Source: Streptomyces sp. NBC_01788
GTDB taxonomy: Bacteria > Actinomycetota > Actinomycetes > Streptomycetales > Streptomycetaceae
NCBI RefSeq assembly: GCF_035917575.1
Contig: NZ_CP109090.1
Span: forward strand, 5,084,001-5,148,000
Direction of reading: 5' to 3'
DNA length: 64,000 bases
In this document: piece after piece, positions 7,696 to 16,011 of the stretch
Position numbering within the stretch: the stretch's first letter is position 1
How the letters are laid out: every line of letters begins with the position of its first letter
Position numbers and translations under genes: made by a program
The notes under the pieces: model-generated
The model's database searches: none
What the model was told of the DNA's origin: nothing
Seen by the model: the letters and a program-made list of their open reading frames with translations, nothing else

Positions 7696-9825
7696 TCAGC
7701 CGAGTCCCAGGGAGCGCTTGAGGAAGTCCACCTGGAGCAGCAGCAGGTTCTCGGCGACCTGCTCCTGCGGAGTCATGTGGGTGACCCCGGACAGCGGCAG
7801 CACCTCGTGCGGGCGCCCCGCGGCGAGCAGGGCGGAGGACAGCCGCAGGGCGTGGGCGACCACCACGTTGTCGTCGGCCATGCCGTGCACGATCATCAGC
7901 GGCCGGTGCGGCTCGGCGGGCGAGGACAGCCCGTCGTCGGTGACCAGGGAGCTGTGGGCGTACACCTGCGGTACCTGGTCCGGGTGGCCCAGGTACCGCT
8001 CGGTGTAATGGGTGTCGTACAGGCGCCAGTCGGTGACCGGGGCGCCCGCGATGCCCGCGTGGAAGACGTCCGGGCGGCGCAGCACGGCCAGGGCGGCCAG
8101 GTAGCCGCCGTAGGACCAGCCGCGGATCGCGACCCGGCCGAGGTCGAGCGGATACGTCCTGGCGAGGTCCCGCAGGGCCTCGATCTGGTCGTCGAGGGTG
8201 ACCGTGAAGTCGTGGTGGACGGCCTTCTCCCAGGCGGGGGAGCGGCCCGGGGTGCCGCGGCCGTCGGCGACGACCACCGCGAAGCCCTGGTCGGCGAACC
8301 ACTGGGAGGTGAGGTGCGCGTTGTGCGCGGCCACCACGCGGGAGCCGTGCGGGCCGCCGTAGGGGTCCAGGAGGACGGGCAGGGGAGCGGAGCCGGCAGT
8401 GTCACGGGGGTAGTCCGTAGGCATAAGCACGGCGCACGGGATTCGGCGTGCGCCCCCCTGGGTGAGGGCCACGCGCGGGGACAAACCGGGGTCTTCGGCA
8501 TGGGAGCGGATGGTGGCCACCGTCCGGCCCTCGCGCACCACCCGTACCCGGGCGCCCGGCCGGTCGAGCGTGGCGGAGACGAGGACGGCCACGTCCCCGG
8601 CGCGCACCGCGGTGTGCACACCGGGCTCCTGGCTCACGCGCTCCACGCCGAGTTCGTTGACGCGGTAGACGTGCGTCTCGCCGGTCTCCGGCTCGGCCGC
8701 CTCCTCGCCCGCCGAGGCGGAGACCAGCACGTCGTCGTCCGACACGTCCAGTACCGCCCGCACATGCAACTGTGCCCCGGTGAGCGGTCGTTCGCCGACC
8801 GCCAGCACCCGCGCGCCGCCCTCGTCGGCGACACGCACGAGCTGCCCCGAGGGGGACCAGCACGGCACCCCAGGGAAAAGATCAAGCCAATCCTGATCCT
8901 CGTCGGCGTGCACCATGCGGGTCGCCCCGGACTCCGGGTCCACCGCCAGGTACAGCTGGCTTCGCTGGTCGCGAGCCTGCACGAGGAGCAGTGGCGCCCC
9001 CGCCGCTGACCAGTGCACATGAGCCAGATACGGGTAGCGGGACCGGTCCCAGAGGACCTCCGTGCGGGCCCCGTCCAGACCGAACACGAACAACTGTACG
9101 TCCGCGTTGGGGGTGCCGGCGGCCGGGTAGGCGACGCGGCCCGGCTTTCGCTCGGGATGCGCCGGGTCGGAGATCCACCACCGCCGCACCGGCGTGTCGT
9201 CCGCGCGCGCCACGAGCAGCCGGTCCGACTCCGGCGCCCACCAGAAGCCGCGCGAACGCTGCATCTCCTCGGCCGCGACGAACTCCGCGAGGCCGTAGAC
9301 GACACCCTCGGACTCCGGTTCGGCGAGCGCCCGGTCACCGTCGCCCTCGGCACCGACCACCCGCAGGGCCCCGGCGGTGACGTAGGCGACGTGCCGTCCG
9401 TCGGGAGAGGGGCGGGGGTCGATCACCGGTCCGGGAACGGGCAGTTCACGTGCCGTACCCGCCCGCAACTCGGCGGTGAAAAGCCGCCCTGACAAGGCGA
9501 AAGACGCCAACTCCGCGGCGGTGTCGGTGGCGTAGCCGACGATGCCGGCACCGCCCTCGCGACTGCGTTCACGGCGTGCCCGTTCCTCGGCCGAGAGGTC
9601 CTCGGAGGCGCCGGCGAGGAGGGCGCGCGGGTCGGCGGCCACCCGCTCCGCATTGCCACCAAGGTCGAGCACCCAGAGGGAGTTGGCCCGGTCTGTGCCG
9701 GATCCGGAGCGCAGGAACACGACATGGGAGGCGTCGGGGGCCACGGTGAACGCACGCGGCGCGCCGAGCGTGAACCGCTGGGTGCGCGCGTGCCGTCGGG
9801 GGAAGGAGACAGGCTCGGTCGTCAT
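7696..9825 (-). CDS. S9 family serine peptidase (prolyl oligopeptidase/dipeptidyl peptidase IV type)
   Basis: A protein of about 709 residues from ATG 9825. The upstream in-frame extension is not family-like. An N-terminal beta-propeller region (DPPIV type, with DEDQDWLDLFPGVPCW and related blades) is followed by an alpha/beta-hydrolase domain. The nucleophile elbow is GWSYGGY, the likely Asp lies in HGMADDNVV and the likely His in SGVTHM. It should cleave short, often proline-containing peptides. No signal peptide is evident, so it is probably cytoplasmic. Its position facing a peptide importer suggests a role in breaking down imported peptides; that link is inference. Confidence 0.92.
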   Translation of the reverse strand: MTTEPVSFPRRHARTQRFTLGAPRAFTVAPDASHVVFLRSGSGTDRANSLWVLDLGGNAERVAADPRALLAGASEDLSAEERARRERSREGGAGIVGYATDTAAELASFALSGRLFTAELRAGTARELPVPGPVIDPRPSPDGRHVAYVTAGALRVVGAEGDGDRALAEPESEGVVYGLAEFVAAEEMQRSRGFWWAPESDRLLVARADDTPVRRWWISDPAHPERKPGRVAYPAAGTPNADVQLFVFGLDGARTEVLWDRSRYPYLAHVHWSAAGAPLLLVQARDQRSQLYLAVDPESGATRMVHADEDQDWLDLFPGVPCWSPSGQLVRVADEGGARVLAVGERPLTGAQLHVRAVLDVSDDDVLVSASAGEEAAEPETGETHVYRVNELGVERVSQEPGVHTAVRAGDVAVLVSATLDRPGARVRVVREGRTVATIRSHAEDPGLSPRVALTQGGARRIPCAVLMPTDYPRDTAGSAPLPVLLDPYGGPHGSRVVAAHNAHLTSQWFADQGFAVVVADGRGTPGRSPAWEKAVHHDFTVTLDDQIEALRDLARTYPLDLGRVAIRGWSYGGYLAALAVLRRPDVFHAGIAGAPVTDWRLYDTHYTERYLGHPDQVPQVYAHSSLVTDDGLSSPAEPHRPLMIVHGMADDNVVVAHALRLSSALLAAGRPHEVLPLSGVTHMTPQEQVAENLLLLQVDFLKRSLGLG

Positions 9826-10022
9826 GCCATGACCATATTGGCCATGCGCCCCCTTGTGCGGCCGTGCGCCGACCGATGCGCGCGTGCGGAAAGTTATGAT
9901 CGTTAGCGCATAGTGGGTATGAACCTGCTGCCTGCTGTGTGGATTTATCTGCCCCCATCGTCCGACGACCCCCGATACCCCCGACACCCCCCGCGTCCCG
10001 GGAACTTTGGAGGTGAGCCGCC

Positions 10023-10217
10023 GTGGCACTTTCGATTTCGGCGGTGCTGCTGCTGGTGATCATCGTCTTCTTGTTGATCAAGAAGTCGGGCCTCAAGGCG
10101 GGTCACGCGATCGTGTGCATGCTCCTGGGCTTCTACCTGGCGTCGTCCACGGTAGCGCCCACGATCAGCGAACTCACCACTAACATCGCGGGGATGATCA
10201 GCGGCTTCAAGTTCTAG
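10023..10217 (+). CDS. Small conserved membrane protein, 64 residues
   Basis: GTG start at 10023 with GGAGGTGAG about 9 nt upstream. The first segment (LSISAVLLLVIIVFLLI, about residues 3-19) is a clear membrane helix. After the basic KKSGLKAGH comes a second, weaker hydrophobic stretch (AIVCMLLGFYLASS). The C-terminal half (TISELTTNIAGMISGFKF) looks like an amphipathic helix. I recall similar 64-residue proteins being common in Streptomyces, without known function. It is followed by a strong terminator, so it is a single-gene unit. Confidence 0.8.
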   Translation: MALSISAVLLLVIIVFLLIKKSGLKAGHAIVCMLLGFYLASSTVAPTISELTTNIAGMISGFKF

Positions 10218-10238
10218 CCCCCGCGGGCTGTGCTTTCG

Positions 10239-10265
10239 GTGGTGGGGCGGCACCTGCCCCACCAC
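10239..10265 (+). terminator. Terminator after the 64-residue membrane protein gene
   Basis: Arms 10239-10248 (GTGGTGGGGC) and 10256-10265 (GCCCCACCAC) are perfect complements around a 7-nt loop, 21 nt after the stop codon. Confidence 0.8.
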
Positions 10266-10422
10266 ACGCGGGTGTCCCGCCTCAGCAGCGGACGGCGCTC
10301 GCCGGCAGGGCGGAGCGGAAGTCGCCGCCGAGCTTCTTGAGTCCCTCAGGTGAGCACCTTCCACGCAGGTGGCAGGTGGCAGGTGGCGCGGAAGCGATGC
10401 CGTGGGTGTGGAACCCGCCCAC

Positions 10423-10442
10423 CTAGGAGCGTGGGTCAGTAA
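10423..10442 (+). repeat. Left 20-bp terminal inverted repeat
   Basis: Left arm of the inverted pair, matching the complement of 11271-11290 at 19 of 20 positions. Similarity stops abruptly beyond the arm, as expected for a terminal repeat. Confidence 0.75.
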
Positions 10443-10577
10443 ACAACTCCTGGAATGCCGCGCCTCGTGGTGAAGTGCGGCTGCCGGGCGCTGCTCTTGA
10501 AAAGGCGTGGCTGCCGGGCAGTCGTGATGCGAAAATCAGTCCGCAACCTGATCCACATCCGCGTCCCGGAGGTCCGC

Positions 10578-11147
10578 ATGGACGTCGCCTCGCTGCTGCC
10601 CTTGACCACGGCCCGGTTGTCGCTGCGTCTGTTCACTCCCGGCGACGCCGACGACCTGTACGCCTACCAGAGCCTGCCGAGCGTGGCGCGCTACTTGTAC
10701 CGGCCGGCGCACACGCGTGAGCGCAGCGAGCAGGTTGCCGCCGAGCGCGCGGCGCAGACGGCTTGGCGCGCCGACGGGGACAAGCTGGCGCTCGCTGTCT
10801 GCCGACGCGATGAGCCCGGCGTCCTTGGCGAGGTGAGCCTCACCCTGGCCGATGCCCGCGCCGCCCAGGCCGAGATCGGCTGGACTCTCGACCCAGGTCA
10901 CCAGGGGCACGGCTATGCGACCGAGGCGGCCGCGGCGCTGGCCGGGTTTGCCTTCGACACGCTGGGCGTGCACCGGCTCTACGCACGGCTGGATGTGGAG
11001 AACACCGGGTCTGTGCGGGTCTGTGAGCGCCTCGGGATGCGCCGGGAGGCGCACCTGGTCGAGAACGACCTCGACGGGGATCGCTGGGGCAGCGAGTACA
11101 TCTACGCGGCGCTGTCCGCGGATCTTGGCAGTCGATCAGGCGATTGA
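10578..11147 (+). CDS. GNAT family N-acetyltransferase inside the inverted-repeat cassette
   Basis: A 189-residue RimJ/RimL-type acetyltransferase. It starts LTTARLSLRLFTPGDADDLYAYQS, has the acetyl-CoA loop IGWTLDPGHQGHGYATEAAAAL and ends with NTGSVRVCERLGMRREAHLVEND. The start is ATG 10578, with GGAGG at 10568-10572. An open frame continues upstream to 10455, but that segment is a degenerate repeat and not family-like. GNAT proteins of this subgroup acetylate protein N-termini or aminoglycoside-like amines; no substrate is evident. It is the only intact gene between the 20-bp inverted repeats. Confidence 0.88.
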   Translation: MDVASLLPLTTARLSLRLFTPGDADDLYAYQSLPSVARYLYRPAHTRERSEQVAAERAAQTAWRADGDKLALAVCRRDEPGVLGEVSLTLADARAAQAEIGWTLDPGHQGHGYATEAAAALAGFAFDTLGVHRLYARLDVENTGSVRVCERLGMRREAHLVENDLDGDRWGSEYIYAALSADLGSRSGD

Positions 11148-11270
11148 GCCCGACGCCGCCTCCTGGTCGTGATCTTCCATCCACAGCAACCACACCCCGC
11201 ACCCGCCCCGACACCGCCGACAACCCCAGACCGCCAGGGAGCCGACCACCAACCCTCGACGGCTTGCTCG

Positions 11271-11290
11271 TTACCGACCCACGCTCCTAG
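11271..11290 (-). repeat. Right 20-bp terminal inverted repeat
   Basis: Right arm (TTACCGACCCACGCTCCTAG), complementary to 10423-10442 except for one base. Confidence 0.75.
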
Positions 11291-11512
11291 CCGCTGGCTC
11301 ACCGTCTTGGGGTCCGCCTCGCAGACTTCGGCGAGCGCTTCGGGCGAGACACCGCGCTGCGCGAGTACGGAGTGCAGTCGGTCGAGTGGGTTGTGGCCGA
11401 GACGCTCGCTGAGGAGAGCGACCGCGACCTCCAGTCCGCCCTCAACGAGTTCACCGCCATCGCCCGCTCCCTGGGCGGCGAGGTGGACGTACCGGGGGCC
11501 GAGGTCGAGTAA
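11291..11512 (+). pseudogene. C-terminal coding remnant, unidentified
   Basis: The frame read from 11291 to the TAA at 11510-11512 is open for about 73 codons with strong Streptomyces codon bias. It encodes a segment including GERFGRDTALREYGV, WVVAETLAEESDRDLQ and NEFTAIARSLGGEVDVPG. There is no plausible start or ribosome site, and the frame is closed upstream by the TAG inside the right inverted repeat. It looks like the 3' end of a gene broken by, or left beside, the cassette. The pattern ending in LGGEVD vaguely recalls RraB-type proteins, but I cannot assign it. Confidence 0.5.
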
Positions 11513-11515
11513 TCG

Positions 11516-11725
11516 TCAGTCTTCGGAGGCGTACGAAACGAAGTGAGCCCAAGCCCTCGGCGTCAGCATGAGCCGGGGGCCTTCGATGTGCTTCGAGTCG
11601 CGGACGCGGACAGTGTTGGACGCGGTGGCGATCTCGACGCAGGAGTCACCCTCGCTGCCGCTGCTGTAGCTGCTCTTGAACCACGCCAGGTTGGAGGCCT
11701 CCCCGGACGAGGTGGTGCGCATCAT
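11516..11725 (-). CDS. DUF397 domain protein
   Basis: A 69-residue protein with the DUF397 core AWFKSSYSSGSEGDSCVEIA and VRVRDSKHIEGPRLMLTPRAWAHFV. Such proteins occur in Streptomyces almost always beside an XRE regulator with a DUF5753 domain and often an HATPase protein, and they appear to work as a signalling or antitoxin-like set. Its start overlaps the stop of the XRE gene by 4 nt, so the two are translationally coupled. The molecular role is not established. Confidence 0.92.
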   Translation of the reverse strand: MMRTTSSGEASNLAWFKSSYSSGSEGDSCVEIATASNTVRVRDSKHIEGPRLMLTPRAWAHFVSYASED

Positions 11726-12606
11726 GTCTCCCCCAGCAGTTGCTCGATGAACGCAGCCGACTCACGAGGCGTGAGCGCCTGCGCCCGGATGATGCCATAC
11801 CGGAGTTCCAGAATACGGAGCTGCCTCGGCTCCGTGACCGGTCGGCCGTTGGCCACCACCGGAGAACGGCCGATTGCTGAGCCGTCCTCGAACTTCAGCA
11901 CCTCGATCCCGCCGTCCACTCCAGCATGCTCTTCGCGTTCCACTGGCATGACCTGGAGTTCGACATTCGGCAACTGCCCCGCCTCAAGCAAGTGCTCAAG
12001 TTGTCCGCGCAGGACCGCCCTCCCGCCTAGTGGGCGCCGAAGGGTCCACTCCTCCAGTACGAAGCTGAGTTCAGGTGCCGGGTCGCGCTCGTAGATCGCC
12101 TTGCGGGCCACGCGCGCGGCGATGAACCGCTCGACCTCTTCCGCTGAATACGCGGGACGCCGCATCGTAAGGAGGGCGCGCGCACTCTCGCGTGTTTGCA
12201 ACAAGCCGTGGACGTGCAGTGGGTCATAGAGCTGAAGCTCAACCGCCCGTGCCTCCAACTGTGCGAGATCCCGAACCTTCTTCGGGTACCGGACCTTCTT
12301 CAGGTCCTCCTGCATCGCCGAGACGAGTCCGCCCGCGCACAGCGCCACGTCCGCCGCGTCCAGATACTCGGGCCGGGGAATCCGCTTGCCGCTCTCGATC
12401 TTGTAGACCAGGTCGTCGCCGTATCCGACCGCCGCGGCGAACTCGGCGACCCGCATCCCCGCCGCCTCCCGCCGCAGTCTCAACTGTCGGCCCACCGTGG
12501 CCACTACGGCGAGCGCCCAGTCGTCGTCCGGGTCCACCTCCCACCCCGGCTCGTCCGCCGCCTCGGAGTCGACCCGAGTCCGTACTGCCTCACCGTCCAC
12601 CGACAT
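11722..12606 (-). CDS. XRE-family helix-turn-helix regulator with DUF5753 domain
   Basis: A 294-residue protein. An acidic N-terminus leads to an HTH around residues 37-70 (VGRQLRLRREAAGMRVAEFAAAVGYGDDLVYKIESGKRIP). A DUF5753 domain follows (YDPLHVHGLLQTRESARAL, VLEEWTLRRPLGG, and the closing LRYGIIRAQALTPRESAAFIEQLL). This architecture is very common in Streptomyces, including BldB/WhiJ-associated sets. It is the first gene of a leftward pair with the DUF397 gene and is divergent from the HATPase gene, so it probably regulates the shared intergenic region. Confidence 0.92.
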   Translation of the reverse strand: MSVDGEAVRTRVDSEAADEPGWEVDPDDDWALAVVATVGRQLRLRREAAGMRVAEFAAAVGYGDDLVYKIESGKRIPRPEYLDAADVALCAGGLVSAMQEDLKKVRYPKKVRDLAQLEARAVELQLYDPLHVHGLLQTRESARALLTMRRPAYSAEEVERFIAARVARKAIYERDPAPELSFVLEEWTLRRPLGGRAVLRGQLEHLLEAGQLPNVELQVMPVEREEHAGVDGGIEVLKFEDGSAIGRSPVVANGRPVTEPRQLRILELRYGIIRAQALTPRESAAFIEQLLGET

Positions 12607-12749
12607 GTGCGCGCCCTTCCGTAGTGCCGTGCCGTACTCGTAAGAACGCCATCGACAGCTTGGACAGCACCGGACAAACAGTGGACGGTGACCCTACGCA
12701 ACAGCCTGATTACTCGCCACGGTAAGCCTGCGCGGCCACGCTGAGTGAT

Positions 12750-13217
12750 GTGAATCAGGAAATTGCCGAGCCCACGACCCAACTCGACACCCGCGCCCAA
12801 AACTTCAGCGTCCTCCTGTCGTCCACCCCGCGGGGCGCCCGCCTGGCCCGGCTGCTCGCCGCCGACCAGCTCCGCAGGTGGGAGTTCCCGGCCGAGGCGG
12901 CGAGCCACGTCGTGGCCGAGCTGGCGGCGAACGCGGCCACGCACGGCCGGCTTCCCGGCCGCAGCTTCCGCCTGACGCTCTACGTGGTCGGCAGCACGCT
13001 CCGTATCGAAGTCACCGACACGCGCGGTGACCGTCGCCCGAAGCTCCAAGAGCCGGACACGGACGCCGAGTCCGGCCGGGGCCTGCTGCTCGTGGACGCC
13101 CTCGCCGACCGCTGGGGTGTGACCGAGGACCGCTTCCCGCGCAAGATCATCTGGGCCGAACTGCGCCTGCCGCGACCGGAACGCGCCCCCACGAGTTCCG
13201 GTGGCTACGACGACTGA
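12750..13217 (+). CDS. ATP-binding protein, anti-sigma-factor-like (HATPase_c_2/RsbW-like)
   Basis: A 155-residue protein with a GHKL fold. The N-box AASHVVAELAANAATHGRLPG is followed by a D-box-like strand LRIEVTDTRGDRRP and the G-box region DAESGRGLLLVDALADRWGV. It would bind ATP and may act as a protein kinase or anti-sigma partner. It starts GTG 12750 and is transcribed divergently from the XRE/DUF397 pair; the three form a recurring Streptomyces regulatory set. Confidence 0.88.
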   Translation: MNQEIAEPTTQLDTRAQNFSVLLSSTPRGARLARLLAADQLRRWEFPAEAASHVVAELAANAATHGRLPGRSFRLTLYVVGSTLRIEVTDTRGDRRPKLQEPDTDAESGRGLLLVDALADRWGVTEDRFPRKIIWAELRLPRPERAPTSSGGYDD

Positions 13218-13444
13218 AAGCAAAGGAACGAGGGGGAAAGAACCCCCACCAAGCCCCACCCCTCCCGCCCGTGGCCCGCGCTCACTCGGGAGGGTGAACA
13301 TCCCCGGCTCGGCTGGATTTCATGGCCCCCGACGGCTCTACGCTCAGCCCAACGCAGCACGACAACCGCAGACATGCGACGGCCCCCGCCGGGACGGCAA
13401 TCCCAGTGCGAGGGCCTGACCACCGAGGAAGAGGCAACTTCCCG

Positions 13445-14365
13445 ATGGGTATCCAGAACCCTAGCGTGCCCCCGCACGCCCAGTCCCGTATTGCGGGCGA
13501 CAGGCACCCGAACCGAGGTCACCACACAGGCGGCCTGGTCCACGACAACACCCGCCACACCACCCGCTTCACGGTGATCGGCAACCACCTCGCCCAGCAC
13601 CGCGAGTTGTCGCTCCTCGCGATCGGCCTCGGCGTACACCTTCAGTCGCTGCCGAAGGGCGCCCGCGTCGACATCAAGACCCTCACCGTGCGCTTCCCCG
13701 AAGGGGCCACCCGTATCGCCGCCGCCCTACGGGAGTTGGAGGCCCACGGCTACCTCCGCCGCCCCCGCGAACGCGCCCCCGGCGGCCGTATCGTCACCCG
13801 CACGATCTCCTGCAACCAGCCGCCCGCGGGCCGCCGTCACCACGACGAACCGCCCCACACCGTGCCCGACGCACCGGACCGCCCGGTGACGGCAGCGCCG
13901 GAGCAGGAGCAGTGCGAGAAGCAGGCGGCGCGCGAGACGGGCGGGTCGCGCGAGAAGCGCGCTCCCCGCAAGCCGCTTCCCGCCGTCCCCCGCCCCGCGT
14001 ATCCCGCCCCTGCACTCCTCAAGGCGGCCACCGACCTCCTCGCGGACCTCCGCCGCCACGACTCCCGCCTCCTGCTCTCCGCCTGCGACACGGCCCACCT
14101 GGCCCCGGGCGTCGCCGCCTGGCTGGAACGTGAGGTGGGTCCGGCGGCCGTGCGCCACGCCCTGACCGCCGATCTCCCACCGGAGGGACTACGGCGACCC
14201 GCTGCCGTCCTGGCCCACCGCCTCACCGCCCAGCTACCCCCGCCGCTCCCGTTCCGCGCCCCGGCCGTCCCTCCGCCCGCGCGTCACCCGCTCCAGAGCT
14301 GCGAGGGCTGCGACCGCGCCTTCCGCGCCCCCGCCCCCGGCCGCTGTCGCACCTGCCGGGCCTGA
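13445..14365 (+). CDS. Helix-turn-helix protein with C-terminal zinc ribbon
   Basis: A protein of about 306 residues from ATG 13445; a longer frame from 13322 lacks support. Residues around 40-110 (ARFTVIG-like strand, LSLLAIGLGVHLQSLPKGARVDIKTLTVRFPEGATRIAAALRELEAHGYLRR) resemble a winged HTH found in Streptomyces accessory regions. The middle is low-complexity, rich in Arg, Pro and Ala. The end carries CEGC and CRTC separated by 11 residues, a likely zinc ribbon. DNA binding is inferred; the target is unknown. Confidence 0.75.
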   Translation: MGIQNPSVPPHAQSRIAGDRHPNRGHHTGGLVHDNTRHTTRFTVIGNHLAQHRELSLLAIGLGVHLQSLPKGARVDIKTLTVRFPEGATRIAAALRELEAHGYLRRPRERAPGGRIVTRTISCNQPPAGRRHHDEPPHTVPDAPDRPVTAAPEQEQCEKQAARETGGSREKRAPRKPLPAVPRPAYPAPALLKAATDLLADLRRHDSRLLLSACDTAHLAPGVAAWLEREVGPAAVRHALTADLPPEGLRRPAAVLAHRLTAQLPPPLPFRAPAVPPPARHPLQSCEGCDRAFRAPAPGRCRTCRA

Positions 14366-14409
14366 TCACCCGCCCGCCCTCGAAGATCCGTCCAAGCGCA
14401 AGGAACCGC

Positions 14410-15285
14410 ATGGTCAACTCGTCCCACGAGGCGATGCACCGCATCTTCCAGGAGTACCCCGGCCTGTTCACCGGCGTCTCCGAGGTCCTCGGACTTCCGT
14501 TCGTCCCGCCCACGGCCGTCACGGTTCTGCCGACCGATCTCACCGAGGCGCGGACCGTCGAACGCCGTGTCGACACGCTGCTGCGATTCGACTCCGAGGG
14601 CGAGGAGTCCTTCCTGCTGGCTGTGGAAGCGCAGAGCGGGAAGGACGGGGACAAACCAGCAAGCTGGGCTTACTACTTGTCCTTTCTCTACGCGAAGTAC
14701 AGGATCCCGCCCCTGCTGCTGGTCGTCTGCCAGGACCGGTCCACAGCCGAGTGGGCCGCCCGGCCCGTGCCCATCGGGCCTCGGCAATGGCCCGCGCTCA
14801 GGGTGTATCCGCTTGTGGTCGGTCCGCACAACATGCCCGTGATCACCGATCCGGCCGATGCCCGCGCCGACCTGGCACTGGCCACGCTGTCAGCCATCGC
14901 CCACGCGAAGGAACCGGCCGTCGATGGGATACTGAAAGCCCTGTCCACAGCTCTGCAGGACGTGCCCGAAGCCGTCGCCGACACGATCATCGAATTCACC
15001 GCACAAGGCCTCGGCGGCAACCGCCGGGCCGCAGCACTCTGGAGGAACCTGGTGGCCGCGGACCTCTCCTTCTACAAGTCGTACCTCTCCGAAGAGATCC
15101 GTGACGAAGGCCGTACCCGAGGGGCTGCCGAGGACATCCTGCTGGTCCTGGAGACGCGTGGCATCGACGTCCCCTACGCGATCCGTGAACGGATCACGGC
15201 TTGCGACGACCTCGAGCTCCTGCGCTGCTGGCTCGCCCGCGCCGTCACCGTGCCGTCCGCCGAAGAGGTCTTCTCGGAGGCGTGA
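14410..15285 (+). CDS. Rpn/PD-(D/E)XK nuclease-like protein
   Basis: A 291-residue protein. The order DTLLRFDSEGEESFLLAVEAQSG, followed about 20 residues later by a Tyr/Lys-rich helix (SWAYYLSFLYAKY), matches the PD-(D/E)XK-like core of the Rpn (recombination-promoting nuclease, transposase_31-like) proteins. In that family the E-x-Q pair plays the metal-binding role. The C-terminal 100 residues are helical (EEIRDEGRTRGAAEDILLVLETRGIDVP), as in other Rpn proteins. Streptomyces genomes carry many such genes in variable regions. Nuclease activity is inference. Confidence 0.75.
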   Translation: MVNSSHEAMHRIFQEYPGLFTGVSEVLGLPFVPPTAVTVLPTDLTEARTVERRVDTLLRFDSEGEESFLLAVEAQSGKDGDKPASWAYYLSFLYAKYRIPPLLLVVCQDRSTAEWAARPVPIGPRQWPALRVYPLVVGPHNMPVITDPADARADLALATLSAIAHAKEPAVDGILKALSTALQDVPEAVADTIIEFTAQGLGGNRRAAALWRNLVAADLSFYKSYLSEEIRDEGRTRGAAEDILLVLETRGIDVPYAIRERITACDDLELLRCWLARAVTVPSAEEVFSEA

Positions 15286-15301
15286 TCAGGAAGGGGAAAG
15301 G

Positions 15302-15937
15302 GACGGACGGCCAGGACGGCCGTCTGAGGCGGAGTCGGCGCAGTTGCATCAGCTGCGCGAGCCACCTCCCACCGCCCCCACTTCGTGGTCCGCGGTGACC
15401 TTCGAACGGGTGGCGGCCTCGGCCCAGTGTTCGGTGCACAGCCTGCACGCCGCCTTCGGCGGGCGGGACGAACTTCTGCACGTGGTCTTCATCCTCGACG
15501 TCGAAGCCGTTCTGGCGGCCCCGCGCAAGAGCTTCGAGGACACCGTCCGCCGCCTCTACCGGCTCCTGGCCGATGCCCTGGAGAGCGAACCCCGTGTGCT
15601 GCCCGCCATGATGGCTCAAGCCCTCGCGCGCCCCCACGACGCGAACGTCCAGGCCGTGCTCCGGTACTCCCTGCCCCGCCTGCTCGCCAGCATCGGTCAG
15701 TGGCTCACGGAGGAGATCGCCGCAGGCCGTGTCCGCGCGACGCCCCCGCTTCTGCTGATGCAGCAGATGTCCAGCCCCATCCTCCGCGCCCCAGGGCGAG
15801 TGACCGCAGTCCCCGCCCCGATGCCCGGACCCGCCGCCCGGTCCCCGTCGGGCGAGTGCGACGCAGGGGCCACCGCGGGCGGCTCGGGGCGGACTTGGCG
15901 TCACAGCGGCCGCGAGGCAGGAGCTCCGGGGAGTTGA
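15302..15937 (+). pseudogene. Decayed TetR-family regulator gene
   Basis: The frame ending at 15937 encodes the second part of a TetR DNA-binding domain (VTFERVAASAQCSVHSLHAAFGGRDELLHVVF) and a TetR-like C-terminal helical region (DTVRRLYRLLADALESEPRV, LPRLLASIGQWLTEEIAAGRVRATPPLLLMQQM). The first HTH helix is replaced by a short Pro-rich stretch, and no start with a ribosome site is found. Just upstream GRPGRPSEAESAQL resembles the beginning of a TetR protein, which suggests an internal deletion. The tail after about 15790 is also not family-like. Confidence 0.6.
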
Positions 15938-16011
15938 GTACGCGTACTCATGCCGAGTCGGGCGGGGTGCGGTCATGATCCGTTGTCACTGGGGGACGGA
16001 AGGGGACGACA

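Larger units (their letters stand above)
10423..11290. mobile_element. Candidate non-autonomous mobile cassette carrying a GNAT gene
   Basis: The sequence CTAGGAGCGTGGGTCAGTAA at 10423-10442 recurs inverted at 11271-11290 with one mismatch (19 of 20). The ends meet the flanks at CTAG on both sides, which fits a CTAG or TA target duplication as made by some IS5- or IS630-like elements. The 868-bp segment carries one GNAT gene and no transposase. Immediately to the right is a coding-like fragment with no start. The repeats are seen directly; the mobile-cassette reading is inference. Confidence 0.5.

Noticed and set aside
7660..9009. Plus-strand frame of 449 codons within the S9 peptidase
   Set aside because: Shadow of the peptidase gene; the opposite strand carries the catalytic motifs.
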